A DNA stretch of 64,000 nucleotides, taken from NCBI RefSeq assembly GCF_003467445.1, contig NZ_QSGS01000001.1, positions 62,001 to 126,000 of the forward strand, in the 5' to 3' direction. A model generated the notes under the pieces. It was not told the origin of the DNA, did no database searches, and worked only from the letters and a program-made list of their open reading frames with translations. The stretch comes from Exiguobacterium sp. AM39-5BH. GTDB taxonomy: Bacteria > Bacillota > Bacilli > Exiguobacteriales > Exiguobacteriaceae. Position 1 is the stretch's first letter; each line of letters begins with the position of its first letter. Positions 36,783-45,766 of this stretch are shown here, one piece after another. A program made the translations under genes and the position numbers.

Positions 36783-37295
36783 ATGAGCAAACGTTATTTT
36801 TATGAAGAAGTCCGGCAATTTCATGAGACGTTCGGACACCCGGAAGCGAGTGCCCCACAACCGCTCGACTTAGACCGTGCCATCAAACGTTCAGTCTGGA
36901 CGGCAGAAGAAGCCGTTGTTGAATTTTTACATCAATCAGCGCGAAATGAAGAAGAGTTCCTCGCTGCTGTCACTACGTTCCAACAAGGATTCGAACAGGC
37001 AGTTCAAAAATCACTCCAAGACGCACCACCGACGGACGACGTCGCGCGGCTCGTCGGACAAGGTGACGCCCTCACGGACGCCCTCTATTTCGTGATGGGT
37101 AGTTTCGTCGAGCTCGGACTCGACCCGGTGCCGTTGTTTGAAATCGTTCAGCGTGCCAATATGGCGAAGCTTGGACCTGACGGGAAGCCGATTCTCCGGG
37201 CGTCAGATAATAAAGTCATGAAGCCGGAAGGTTGGTTGCCACCCGAGCCAGAGCTTGAAGCGGAAGTACGACGTCAACTTAAAGCAAAACAGTGA
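36783..37295 (+). CDS. Phosphoribosyl-ATP pyrophosphohydrolase-like (MazG superfamily) protein
   Basis: A 170-residue all-alpha NTP pyrophosphatase-like protein. It starts with VRQFHETFGHPEA and contains TAEEAVVEFL (an EExxE-like pattern), GDALTDALYFVMGSFVELGLDPVPLFEIVQRANMAKLGPDGKPI, with the GDAxxD metal motif typical of PRA-PH-like enzymes, and ends in KPEGWLPPEPEL. The nucleotide substrate is unknown. GAGAGGAAT lies before the ATG. It follows a membrane protein gene closely. Confidence 0.8.
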   Translation: MSKRYFYEEVRQFHETFGHPEASAPQPLDLDRAIKRSVWTAEEAVVEFLHQSARNEEEFLAAVTTFQQGFEQAVQKSLQDAPPTDDVARLVGQGDALTDALYFVMGSFVELGLDPVPLFEIVQRANMAKLGPDGKPILRASDNKVMKPEGWLPPEPELEAEVRRQLKAKQ

Positions 37296-37303
37296 ACCAA
37301 AAA

Positions 37304-37340
37304 GAGAGCCGATCGCACATGCGATTGGCTCTCACTTTTT
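37304..37340. terminator. Bidirectional terminator
   Basis: GAGAGCCGATCGC, loop acat, GCGATTGGCTCTC, with A and T runs at opposite ends. It separates convergent genes. Confidence 0.85.
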
Positions 37341-38609
37341 ATACGTTCGTGCGCACCGCGAACTCGGCCGCGTGTGAACCGGCACAGTGTCCGGTCGTGA
37401 AGGCGGCCGTGATATTATAGCCGCCTGTATACCCGTGGATGTCGAGCACTTCGCCGGCAAAGAACAAGCCATCTGCTTTCTTCGACATCATCGTCTGCGG
37501 GGCGATCTCTTTGACGGAGACGCCGCCACCTGTGACAAACGCCTTATCAAAATCGAGCGTCCCGGTCGCATGTAACTCGAACGTCTTCAAACGGGTCGCG
37601 AAATCGATAACTGATTGTTTCTTCAATTGGCTCGCGTCCTCTTCGCCGAACGAGAGGTCGGCTAACAGCAGGTCGAGCATCCGTTCCGGGATGAACCCTT
37701 TCCAGACGTTCTTGACGGCCCGCTTCGGTTGGTCTTGCACTTGGTTCCAAAGCTCTTGATACAGCTCATCACGCGCCATGTCCGGGAACAAGTCAAGCGA
37801 TAACATGACGACACGCTCTTTGCTACGCTTGCGTTCTTTGATCGTATATTGACTGCAACGAAGGGCAATCGGACCCGAGATGCCGAAGTGCGTGAAAATC
37901 ATGTCGCCCCGGTGTGTCTTAACCGGTTTGCCTTTCTTGCCGTGAACGGTGAGCGCAACGTCACGAAGAGAAAGCCCTTGAAGCTGTTTTGTCCAGATGA
38001 ACGAATCGTTCAACAAAATCGGCACTTCGGTCGGAAACAGCTCGGTGATGGTATGGCCGGCTTTCTCGGCCCACGGATAGCCGTCACCGGTCGAACCGGT
38101 GTGAGGAACGGATTGTCCGCCGACGGCGATGACACAGGCGCCTGCCTCAATCTGTTCACCGTCCTCGAGTTCAACCGCTTTGAACTCATTTGTTTCATTA
38201 AAATGGAGCGTCTTCACTTTCGCGTTTTTGCGAATCTCGACACCAAGTTGGTCGATGGCCCCGAGAAGCGTGTTGACGACGTCTTGTGCTTTATCCGTCA
38301 CCGGGAACATCCGGCCGTTGTCTTCTTCCTTTAACGGGATGCCGAACCCGGTGAACAAGTCGATGATCGACTGGTTGTCGAACTGGGCAAGGGCACTATA
38401 TAAGAAGCGTCCGTTGCCGGGGATGAACTGAATCAACTCGTCGACGGGCTTGCGGTTCGTCACGTTACAGCGGCCGCCGCCAGAGATGGCGAGCTTGCGT
38501 CCGAGCTCGAACCTTTATCAATCAAGAGCGTATTCGCTCCGGCTTTGGCAGCGGCGTAGGTCGCCATCAGACCACTTGGGCCTCCTCCGATAACGATTAC
38601 ATCTTTCAT
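37339..38609 (-). CDS. ytfP: BaiN/HI0933-type FAD-dependent oxidoreductase, YtfP-like, one frameshift
   Basis: A flavoprotein of about 423 residues. The N-terminal FAD motif [21 protein letters not shown] begins it. The frame breaks near 38507: TCGAGCTC must be TCGAAGCTC, giving [20 protein letters not shown], the hallmark GGGRCNxTN of this family. [25 protein letters not shown] and [25 protein letters not shown] follow as expected. Substrate unknown; HI0933 relatives include bile-acid and uncharacterised reductases. It is divergent from ytgP, as ytfP and ytgP neighbour each other in B. subtilis. Confidence 0.88.
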
Positions 38610-38740
38610 CATGATATCCCTCGTTTCTCTTTCGAATCAAATTCGTAACTTTATTATCTGCAACAGTAAGAGTATAATGAGAAACGGTCGTTTTGTAAAA
38701 TTAAGTACAGTAGTTGTGGAAGATTAGATGGAGGTATCTC

Positions 38741-40438
38741 ATGTCATCAAGCGTCAAACAAGATTCAGGACGAGAGTCCTTCGTCAAAGGCACGCTGCTC
38801 CTGTCAGCCGGAAATTTGATTTCACGTGCGCTCGGACTGCTCTACACGTTCCCGTTCCAAGCGATGGTCGGGATTGCCGGTGTTACGCTCTATCAAGCGG
38901 CATACACGTATTATGCGCTCATGATTGCCATTTCGACGGCGGGGATTCCCGTGGCCGTATCGAAATTCATCGCCAAGTATAACGCGCTCGGCGAATATGG
39001 CACGAGTCAGCGCTTGTTCCGCCAAGGGATGAAGCTGATGCTCGTGACCGGAGTCGTCGCTTTTTTATTACTGTTTTTCTCAGCACCATGGTTATCGGAA
39101 CTCATGGTCCGCAACTCGGAGAACAATCAGCAATACATCGATTCGTTGACACTCGTGACGCGTAGCGTCAGTTTCGCACTCCTGCTCATCCCGGCGATGA
39201 GTATGGTTCGCGGCTATTTCCAAGGACATCAGGATATGGCTCCGACGGCCATCTCGCAAGTCATCGAACAAATCGTCCGCATCATGTTCCTGCTCAGCGG
39301 GACGATGCTCGTCTTGTTCGTCTTCTCGGACTCGGCACTCATTCGTCCGCTCGCCGATTCACTCGGTGGGACCGCGGCAGTGGCGACGACGGAGTTGAAC
39401 GGCTTGAAAGTCCTCGCCGTCACGATTGCGACGTTCAGCGCCTTTATCGGTGCGATCGGAAGTATCGTCGTGCTCGCCATGTACTGGCGAAAGCGGAAAG
39501 ACATCCATCGTCAAACCGCTAATCCGGCCGGCACACCGGTCCGCTCGATGAAATCACTATTGCTCGAGTTGCTCAGCTACTCGATTCCAATCGTCATGGT
39601 CGGTCTGTCGACGCCGCTCTATCAATTTGTCGATCAGTTGACGATGGTCAACACGTTGCTCAACTCAGGGAAATCGGTCGCCGAAGCGACGTCCGCGTTC
39701 GGATTCTTGACCGGGAACGCTCACAAAATCGTGTTGATTCCGGTCTCGATTGCGGCGAGTGTGTCGATGGCGACCATCCCGCTCGTGACGAAATCGTTCA
39801 CGCACGGCGATTTGGATAAAGTCCGCAATCAAGTGAACCATATTTTCCAAGTCTCGTTCTTCGTCACCATCCCGGCGGTCATTGGATTGGTCGCGCTCGC
39901 AGAACCGTTGTTCGGGACGTTGTTCCCAGGTGACCGGGAAGGGTGGGTCTACTTGCTCCACTATGCACCGAGTGCGTTCTTCCTCGCCTATTACTCGGTG
40001 GCGGCGGCCATCCTGCAAGGGATTAACCGTCAATATTTCACGATCTTTGCGACGGCGATGGGTCTCATCACGAAAGCGGTGCTCAACGTCCCGTTCGTAT
40101 ATGCACTCGGCGGTATCGGTGCTGGTTATGCGACAATCGTTGGTTATATCGTCGCCATCATCCTCATGGTTTGGAAAATTCAACGGGCGCTTCACTTCCC
40201 GTATAAGCAATTGTTGCGTCGAACGATGCTCATGTTCGTCATGGGTGGAGCGATGTTTATCGCCGTGTATGGCTCGCTGTTCGTCACGCTCACCAATGAA
40301 CCGAGTTGGGGCAATGATATCTTGGCCACGATCATCGGTTTCGGAATTGGTCTCGTCGTCTACGGCTACCTCGGTTGGAGAAGCCACTTGGCCGGCAAAC
40401 TATTAGGGAAACGATTCCAGTATCGGAGGAAAGCTTAA
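38741..40438 (+). CDS. ytgP: MurJ-like polysaccharide/lipid flippase, YtgP-like
   Basis: A 565-residue MOP-superfamily exporter with about 14 hydrophobic segments. It starts VKGTLLLSAGNLISRALGLLYTFPFQAMVG, and MVRGYFQGHQDMAPTAISQVIEQIVRI is the typical motif of the spore cortex/YtgP branch. Family members flip lipid-linked cell-wall precursors; a streptococcal YtgP can replace E. coli MurJ. GGAGGT lies before ATG 38741. It overlaps ytzG by one base (TAATG), indicating coupling. Confidence 0.9.
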   Translation: MSSSVKQDSGRESFVKGTLLLSAGNLISRALGLLYTFPFQAMVGIAGVTLYQAAYTYYALMIAISTAGIPVAVSKFIAKYNALGEYGTSQRLFRQGMKLMLVTGVVAFLLLFFSAPWLSELMVRNSENNQQYIDSLTLVTRSVSFALLLIPAMSMVRGYFQGHQDMAPTAISQVIEQIVRIMFLLSGTMLVLFVFSDSALIRPLADSLGGTAAVATTELNGLKVLAVTIATFSAFIGAIGSIVVLAMYWRKRKDIHRQTANPAGTPVRSMKSLLLELLSYSIPIVMVGLSTPLYQFVDQLTMVNTLLNSGKSVAEATSAFGFLTGNAHKIVLIPVSIAASVSMATIPLVTKSFTHGDLDKVRNQVNHIFQVSFFVTIPAVIGLVALAEPLFGTLFPGDREGWVYLLHYAPSAFFLAYYSVAAAILQGINRQYFTIFATAMGLITKAVLNVPFVYALGGIGAGYATIVGYIVAIILMVWKIQRALHFPYKQLLRRTMLMFVMGGAMFIAVYGSLFVTLTNEPSWGNDILATIIGFGIGLVVYGYLGWRSHLAGKLLGKRFQYRRKA

Positions 40439-41148
40439 TGCGCATTGATAAATTATTGGCGAACATGGGATATGGTTCGCGCAAAGACGTCAAGATTTTA
40501 CTGAAACAAGGAGTCGTCCGTGTCGATGACCAACCTGTCAAGGACGCAAAACGTCAAGTCAACCTTGAAACGGAACGGGTGACCGTGCATGGAGAAGTCG
40601 TCGAGTACAAACCGTTCGTCTACTTGATGATGAACAAACCAAAGGGTGTCATCAGCGCGACCGAGGACAAGGTTGAATCGACGGTCATCGATTTGATCGA
40701 TCCGTCCTATGCCCATTACGAGTTGTTCCCGGTCGGACGTCTTGACAAGGACACGACCGGTCTGTTACTACTCACAAACGATGGAGCGTTCAATCATGCG
40801 CTCATGTCTCCGCGTAAACATGTCGACAAAGTTTATGTCGCTGAAGTCGACGGGGAGATGACGACAGACGATGTGCGTCGCTTCGCCGAGGGTGTCGAGC
40901 TGGAGGACGGCTATACGACGAAACCGGCCCGACTTGAGCTCATCAGCAAATCTGGACGTCGTTCGACGGTCCGCCTGACGCTTTCAGAAGGAAAGTATCA
41001 TCAAGTGAAACGGATGATCGCTGCGGTCGGGAAACACGTCGAGCGGCTCGAACGGGTCCAAATCGGCGCGCTCGAGCTTGACCCGACGCTCGAACCCGGG
41101 TCGTACCGGGAGTTGAGCGAAGAGGAAGTCGACTTGTTCTTTACATGA
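40438..41148 (+). CDS. ytzG: RsuA-family 16S/23S rRNA pseudouridine synthase, YtzG-like
   Basis: A 236-residue pseudouridine synthase. An N-terminal S4 domain (MRIDKLLANMGYGSRKDVKILLKQGVVRVDD) is followed by the catalytic domain with the active-site Asp in PVGRLDKDTTGLLLLTNDG, then KVYVAEVDG and LSEGKYHQVKRMIAAVGKHVERLERVQIG. This matches the RsuA/RluB/E/F group; position next to ytgP fits B. subtilis YtzG. GGAGGAAAGC precedes the ATG, which overlaps the ytgP stop. The modified base cannot be fixed from sequence. Confidence 0.93.
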   Translation: MRIDKLLANMGYGSRKDVKILLKQGVVRVDDQPVKDAKRQVNLETERVTVHGEVVEYKPFVYLMMNKPKGVISATEDKVESTVIDLIDPSYAHYELFPVGRLDKDTTGLLLLTNDGAFNHALMSPRKHVDKVYVAEVDGEMTTDDVRRFAEGVELEDGYTTKPARLELISKSGRRSTVRLTLSEGKYHQVKRMIAAVGKHVERLERVQIGALELDPTLEPGSYRELSEEEVDLFFT

Positions 41149-41152
41149 AATG

Positions 41153-41183
41153 AAGGCACGTGTCAGCCGACACGTGCCTTTTT
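41153..41183 (+). terminator. Terminator after ytzG
   Basis: AAGGCACGTGTC, loop agcc, GACACGTGCCTT, then T run. Confidence 0.9.
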
Positions 41184-41190
41184 GGTACGC

Positions 41191-41216
41191 AAAAAAGGGA
41201 CCCGTTGCCAGGTCCC
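41191..41216 (-). terminator. Terminator after ytzE
   Basis: On the minus strand GGGACC, loop tggcaacg, GGTCCC followed by six T residues, 15 bases after the ytzE stop. Confidence 0.8.
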
Positions 41217-41230
41217 TCGTAACTTGTTAT

Positions 41231-41452
41231 TCAATTTGCCGTCTTGAGCGAACGTTTCGATGACGTCCACGTTCCGCGACTCGGACTTTCAACCAGATTG
41301 TTATATTCAAGCACGTTCAAATCACGCTGTACAGTGCGTGACGTGATTCCGAACTCCTCTACTAGTTCAGAAGTGGTAACGCATTCCCTTTCATTGATGA
41401 ACAAATAAATGGACTTGATGCGGGTTAGCATACGATCTGTTGAACCTTTCAT
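41231..41452 (-). CDS. ytzE: Short DeoR-type HTH regulator, YtzE-like
   Basis: A 73-residue protein that is only a DeoR-type winged helix-turn-helix: MLTRIKSIYLFINERECVTTSELVEEFGITSRTVQRDLNVLEYNNLVESPSRGTW. It lacks the sugar-phosphate-binding domain of full DeoR proteins, so any effector response must differ. Position and size match B. subtilis ytzE beside ytzG and ytgP. GGGAGG lies before ATG 41452. It faces away from pepV across a palindrome-rich region that is a reasonable operator candidate. Confidence 0.82.
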   Translation of the reverse strand: MKGSTDRMLTRIKSIYLFINERECVTTSELVEEFGITSRTVQRDLNVLEYNNLVESPSRGTWTSSKRSLKTAN

Positions 41453-41758
41453 TGGATGACCTCCCAATGCGTAGAATGATGAAAGACAAAACCTACGGAC
41501 GACAAATGAAATATGAAATTGTTATTTTCTAAAATTACACTTTAAGTATACCGCTCTCACATAGAAATGCAAGTGGAAAGAACGAACAATCAAAATGTAA
41601 AAAACACGTAATGAGTGTAAATATCGAATGAAATTAATTTAAAGGTAGATAACTAACCCTAAAAGACGAACGAAAAAATATTTTCGAAATGAATGTTCGT
41701 CTTTCTAACATTTGGATATACTAATAAGGGAGAGAACATTCGCAAAGGGGAGATTTAC
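41453..41758. other. Palindrome-rich intergenic region between ytzE and pepV
   Basis: No gene is seen. AT-rich DNA contains a 10-base perfect inverted repeat, AAAGACGAAC (41662-41671) and GTTCGTCTTT (41695-41704). Between its arms is a near palindrome CGAAAA-aata-TTTTCG (41671-41686). TATACT at 41717-41722 is the probable pepV -10. The arms therefore cover the -35 side of the pepV promoter. AATGTT and AACATT (41692-41711) form a further overlapping dyad. Confidence 0.6.
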
Positions 41759-43144
41759 ATGAATTGGAGACAAGAAGTCGACGCAAGAAAAGAAGCATTT
41801 TTAGAAGATTTAACCGGGTTGTTACAAATCCCAAGCGTGCTTGATGAAACAAAGACTGGGCCGAACGAACCGTTTGGACCTGAAGTCCGCCGTGCTCTCG
41901 ATTATATGTTCGCACTCGGAGAGCGAGACGGGTTCGCCACGAAAGATGTCGCCGGGTATGCGGGACATTTGGAGTACGGCTCAGGGGAAGAAATCGTTGG
42001 GATTCTCTGTCACTTAGACGTGGTGCCAGCGGGAGAAGGGTGGACGTATGGGGCGTTCAATCCGACGATTGCGGATGGAAAATTGTTCGCCCGCGGCAGC
42101 AATGACGACAAAGGTCCGACGATGGCCGCTTATTATGGACTGCGCATCGTTAAAGAGCTTGGTTTGCCGCTCTCAAAAAGAGTCCGCCTCATCGCAGGTT
42201 GCGACGAGGAGAGCGAATGGCGTTGTGTACGAGAATATTTCAAACAAGAGGCGATGCCAACATACGGCTTCGCGCCAGACGCCGATTTTCCGATTATCAA
42301 TGCGGAAAAAGGATTATATGATGGCGTGTTGAAACAGCTCCCGATTCAACGGGTGCCAGGCTCGAAATATCACTTAGTCTCGTTTGTGAGTGGGGAACGT
42401 CCGAATATGGTCCCGGATGCCGCGAAAGCGGTGCTCGTTTCAGACGACGTCCTCGAAGAAAAATTTGAAGCGTATCTTGAAAAATATGAAGCGGACGGAA
42501 CTTGTACGTGGGAAAAGGGAACGTATACGTTCACGATGAAGGGTGTCGCTGCCCATGCGATGGAGCCAGATAACGGTGTCAATGCGGCTTATGTGCTCGC
42601 CGGATTCTTATTGACGCTCCCGCTTGATGTTCAAGGTGAACGATATATTGAGTTGATCCGCCACGTCTTCGCGGATTCGCGCGGCATTTCGCTCGGAATC
42701 GAAGCGACTGATGAGACGGGCGATTTGACAATCAACGGCGGCATGTTCCGTTACGAGGGGGATGAGCGGATGGCAACGGTGAACATCCGTTATCCATATA
42801 CCGCAAAATTCGAGGAGCGGCTACAAAATTTGAAAGAAATCGCCCTGTCTTTCGGATTCGAACTGTCAACGCGTCAGCATATGCCACCTCACCATGTGGC
42901 TGAAGACCATCCGCTCGTGAAAACGTTGGCGAGCGTGTATGAGCGCCAGACAGGAGAATCAGCCCACTTAATGGCCATCGGAGGAGGTACATACGCGCGT
43001 TCACTCGAGGCAGGGGTCGCGTTTGGTGCCTTGTTCCCGGGAGCAAAAGACGTCGCCCACCAAGTCGACGAATATATGGAAATTGAAGATTTACTTCGCG
43101 CCGCCGCCATCTATGCGGAAGCGATTTATGAGCTCGCAAAATAA
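41759..43144 (+). CDS. pepV: Dipeptidase PepV (M20 family)
   Basis: A 461-residue zinc dipeptidase that splits dipeptides in the cytosol. M20 ligands are visible: the His and Asp of ILCHLDVVPAGEGW, the bridging Asp in ARGSNDDKGPTMAAY, the catalytic and ligand glutamates in AGCDEESEWRC, and the Asp of FAPDADFP; the late IGGGTYARSLEAGVAFGALFPG holds the last histidine region (H after DVAHQVDEY). The lid domain is in the middle. B. subtilis YtjP is the counterpart. Start MNWRQEVDARK has AAAGGGGAG upstream. Confidence 0.93.
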   Translation: MNWRQEVDARKEAFLEDLTGLLQIPSVLDETKTGPNEPFGPEVRRALDYMFALGERDGFATKDVAGYAGHLEYGSGEEIVGILCHLDVVPAGEGWTYGAFNPTIADGKLFARGSNDDKGPTMAAYYGLRIVKELGLPLSKRVRLIAGCDEESEWRCVREYFKQEAMPTYGFAPDADFPIINAEKGLYDGVLKQLPIQRVPGSKYHLVSFVSGERPNMVPDAAKAVLVSDDVLEEKFEAYLEKYEADGTCTWEKGTYTFTMKGVAAHAMEPDNGVNAAYVLAGFLLTLPLDVQGERYIELIRHVFADSRGISLGIEATDETGDLTINGGMFRYEGDERMATVNIRYPYTAKFEERLQNLKEIALSFGFELSTRQHMPPHHVAEDHPLVKTLASVYERQTGESAHLMAIGGGTYARSLEAGVAFGALFPGAKDVAHQVDEYMEIEDLLRAAAIYAEAIYELAK

Positions 43145-43203
43145 TAACTCTTGAGAGCTGACTGATTCGGTCGGCTCTCTGTCTGTTAGGAAGGAAATTT
43201 ACT

Positions 43204-44355
43204 GTGAACCAACAAAAAATATCGTTTCAATCTATATACGTCACTATCTTCTTTGCCCAAGGTGCCCTTATTCCTTACATGGCACTTTTCTTCTCCCAGA
43301 CACGATTTGAGCTGTCACCGAGTCAGGTCGGAACAATTGTCGCCATCATGCCGATTCTCTCGATTGGTGTTCAACCACTTTGGGGCATGCTCGCCGATCG
43401 GACGGGGCGCGTTCGGGCTTGGTTGATCATCGCGATGCTCGGGGCGGCCGCCTTATCGCTCACATTCTTGTTTGCGACTTCATACGTCTGGATCATCTTA
43501 TTGATGATCGCCTGGTCGATTTTCCAATGTGCCCACATCCCACTCGTCGACATGATGACGCTCGATTATACGGCTCGTGTCAAAATTGACTATGGTTCGA
43601 TTCGCCTCTTCGGATCGGCTGGCTTTGCCGTCGCCGTCTTCGTAATGGGACGCATCTCGGATACGACGTGGGGGCTCTCGAGTACCTTTTTACTCAGTGC
43701 AATCATCCTGACAATCGGTGCGCTGTTCGTGCGAAGCATATCCGAACAGGAACCGAAGCAAGCGCACACGACGGCACCGTTTCATTGGTCAGCCGTCTTG
43801 AATGGTCCATTCATCGCTTTCTTGGTTGGGGGCATGCTCGTCTTCGGGCCGATTTATGCGAATAACTATTACTTCGGCATTTATGTGACGAGTATCGGGG
43901 GTTCGACAACACTCGTCGGAACATTGTTCCTCGTCGCCGTATTATGCGAGATTCCGTTCATGAAAGTAGCGTACCAAATTGTTTCACGGCTTGGTACGGT
44001 TAACGTCCTTGCGGGAGCGGCCTTGGTCTCTGCACTTCGTAACGGTTGGTTAGCGCTCGAACCTTCGATTTGGGTCGTTTGGATTCTGGCCATCGTCCAA
44101 GGTCTGGTCGTCGGGTTATTGATTCCAGTCGCACTTCAATTCGTCCGTAGCCTTGTCAGCCGACATGTCGTTTCAACGGCCATCGGTGTTTATATGGCCA
44201 TCACGTCAGGACTTGCGACGGCGGGATTTAACTTGCTCAGTGGAGTTATTATTGAATATAACAGTATCATCGGTGTATTTTGGATGTACACGGTGGTCAG
44301 CATCGTAGGAGCGGTCCTGTTCTTTGGACTGAGACGTTTTCGAGTGAAAGGATGA
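43204..44355 (+). CDS. MFS transporter of the MFS_1-like/nucleoside permease type
   Basis: A 383-residue protein with 12 likely membrane helices. It begins FQSIYVTIFFAQGALIPYMALFFSQ, with motif A as WGMLADRTGRVRAW, and a central break EQEPKQAHTTAPFHW. The layout resembles the LacY/NupG-like MFS_1_like group (for instance E. coli HcaT), so a sugar or aromatic-acid substrate is possible. GTG start with AAGGAAA before it. Its last bases overlap the upstream region of thpR, suggesting an operon. Confidence 0.78.
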   Translation: MNQQKISFQSIYVTIFFAQGALIPYMALFFSQTRFELSPSQVGTIVAIMPILSIGVQPLWGMLADRTGRVRAWLIIAMLGAAALSLTFLFATSYVWIILLMIAWSIFQCAHIPLVDMMTLDYTARVKIDYGSIRLFGSAGFAVAVFVMGRISDTTWGLSSTFLLSAIILTIGALFVRSISEQEPKQAHTTAPFHWSAVLNGPFIAFLVGGMLVFGPIYANNYYFGIYVTSIGGSTTLVGTLFLVAVLCEIPFMKVAYQIVSRLGTVNVLAGAALVSALRNGWLALEPSIWVVWILAIVQGLVVGLLIPVALQFVRSLVSRHVVSTAIGVYMAITSGLATAGFNLLSGVIIEYNSIIGVFWMYTVVSIVGAVLFFGLRRFRVKG

Positions 44356-44360
44356 TGGCC

Positions 44361-44936
44361 ATGTCGACACATTACTTTTTAGCGCTACCCATCGAAGACG
44401 AACGATTCGCACGCGTACAGCGGGACATCATATCGTTTTATTCGTATCGTCGGACGTATCGTCCGGAGGAATTTCATTTGACACTTCAGTTTCTCGGTAC
44501 ATTGGATGATGATGAAGTCGAGGCCGTGAAAGAACTCACACGCGAAGTGGCAACGTCGACGGCACCGTTCTCATTAACGTTCCAGCAAATCGACCACTTT
44601 GGGAAACCTGATCGTCCTCGAGTGTTGACGGTCGTCCCCGACCCGTCCGTAGACTTGACGGCGCTTACTGAGACGCTTCGGCGCAAGTTATTCGACGAGA
44701 TCACGTCACTCGACCGTAAACCGTTCGTTCCACACGTGACGCTCGCGAAAAAATGGGACAGTGGCGTGAGGATTCCGTACATCGCCCCGATGTTCAAAAT
44801 CGAGGAGCCGGTCGATGCCATCATACTCTATCGAATCAATCCGAATCACATCCCCGCCTATGAGGCAGTTGAAGTATTTCCGTTAAAGCGGTCAGAGGAG
44901 GAAACATGGCGATCCCGATTAAAATTTTTGACGTAA
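44361..44936 (+). CDS. thpR: RNA 2',3'-cyclic phosphodiesterase (2H family), YtlP-like
   Basis: A 191-residue member of the 2H phosphoesterase family. The two HxTx motifs are EFHLTLQFLG and PHVTLAK, spaced as in LigT/ThpR. The protein opens HYFLALPIEDERFARVQRD. ThpR opens RNA 2',3'-cyclic phosphate ends to 2'-phosphates; its cellular role is uncertain. AAAGGATG lies before ATG 44361, though ATG at 44352 or 44355 is possible. It overlaps ytlQ by 31 bases. Confidence 0.9.
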   Translation: MSTHYFLALPIEDERFARVQRDIISFYSYRRTYRPEEFHLTLQFLGTLDDDEVEAVKELTREVATSTAPFSLTFQQIDHFGKPDRPRVLTVVPDPSVDLTALTETLRRKLFDEITSLDRKPFVPHVTLAKKWDSGVRIPYIAPMFKIEEPVDAIILYRINPNHIPAYEAVEVFPLKRSEEETWRSRLKFLT

Positions 44937-45745
44937 CTTCTAAATATGAACGAAACATGCTCGACCAGTTCAATCGCTTTCAAGAATATGTCGAATCTGA
45001 CATTGCACGCATGCGCCGTCTTCATGAGTCCAATCGATTGAATCCGCCTGAAATCATGGAGTTCGAGAATCCGTGGTGGAAATTTTGGCGTCGCATCGAA
45101 CGCATCGAGCTCGAACCGACAGCGCTCACGGAGGCACAGTTTCAAGCATTGCTCATTCATCGACGTCTCATTCAAAAACTGCAGTACGCCTGTGAAGGAG
45201 CAACCGAAGCGGATGTACCATTCTTACCGTTTTTGCGGGAATATGGGTATCGCAAGATGATATCAGAATGGAACGATCAGCACTTCTTCATGTATCGCCC
45301 GGTCGTCGAATGCAACGGGGCGACGGTGGAGTTAAGCCACCTCATGATCGGGCCAACCCATATTTATTTGATTGAATGGTTCGATGGTGACCGTAGCATC
45401 TATCATGTATCCAAACAGAAGACATGGATTCATCAACCGTTCAAAGGAGAAAATACACGTGTAGTCAATCCGCTCATTGCGTTGACACGCACTGAAGAAA
45501 TCGTCCGACAGTTTCTTCCGTCCTATGAGGGGGTCATTCAAAAAGTAATGGTGGCCCCACTAGGCTATTTCGATCACGTGCCGGAAACAAGGTCGACACA
45601 GTTCATATCACGTACGGACTATGAAACGTGGATGAAACAAGTGAACACGAGGGCACCGATTGTGAAAGCCCAACAAATTCGAGATGTGGCGAAACTACTA
45701 GATGCGACAGCACAGATGCCGTTTCGACAATTTTTGGATCAATAG
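44906..45745 (+). CDS. ytlQ: NERD-like protein, YtlQ homologue
   Basis: A 279-residue soluble protein. By position (between ytlP/thpR and amyX) and general composition it corresponds to B. subtilis YtlQ. The central part (VVECNGATVELSHLMIGPTHIYLIEWFDGDRSIY, residues about 137-172) looks like a nuclease-related fold with a conserved acidic/hydrophobic strand pattern, but I cannot see a complete catalytic set. GAGGAGGAAAC precedes the ATG. Function unknown. Confidence 0.65.
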   Translation: MAIPIKIFDVTSKYERNMLDQFNRFQEYVESDIARMRRLHESNRLNPPEIMEFENPWWKFWRRIERIELEPTALTEAQFQALLIHRRLIQKLQYACEGATEADVPFLPFLREYGYRKMISEWNDQHFFMYRPVVECNGATVELSHLMIGPTHIYLIEWFDGDRSIYHVSKQKTWIHQPFKGENTRVVNPLIALTRTEEIVRQFLPSYEGVIQKVMVAPLGYFDHVPETRSTQFISRTDYETWMKQVNTRAPIVKAQQIRDVAKLLDATAQMPFRQFLDQ

Positions 45746-45766
45746 GTAGGAGAGGATGAAACGCTT

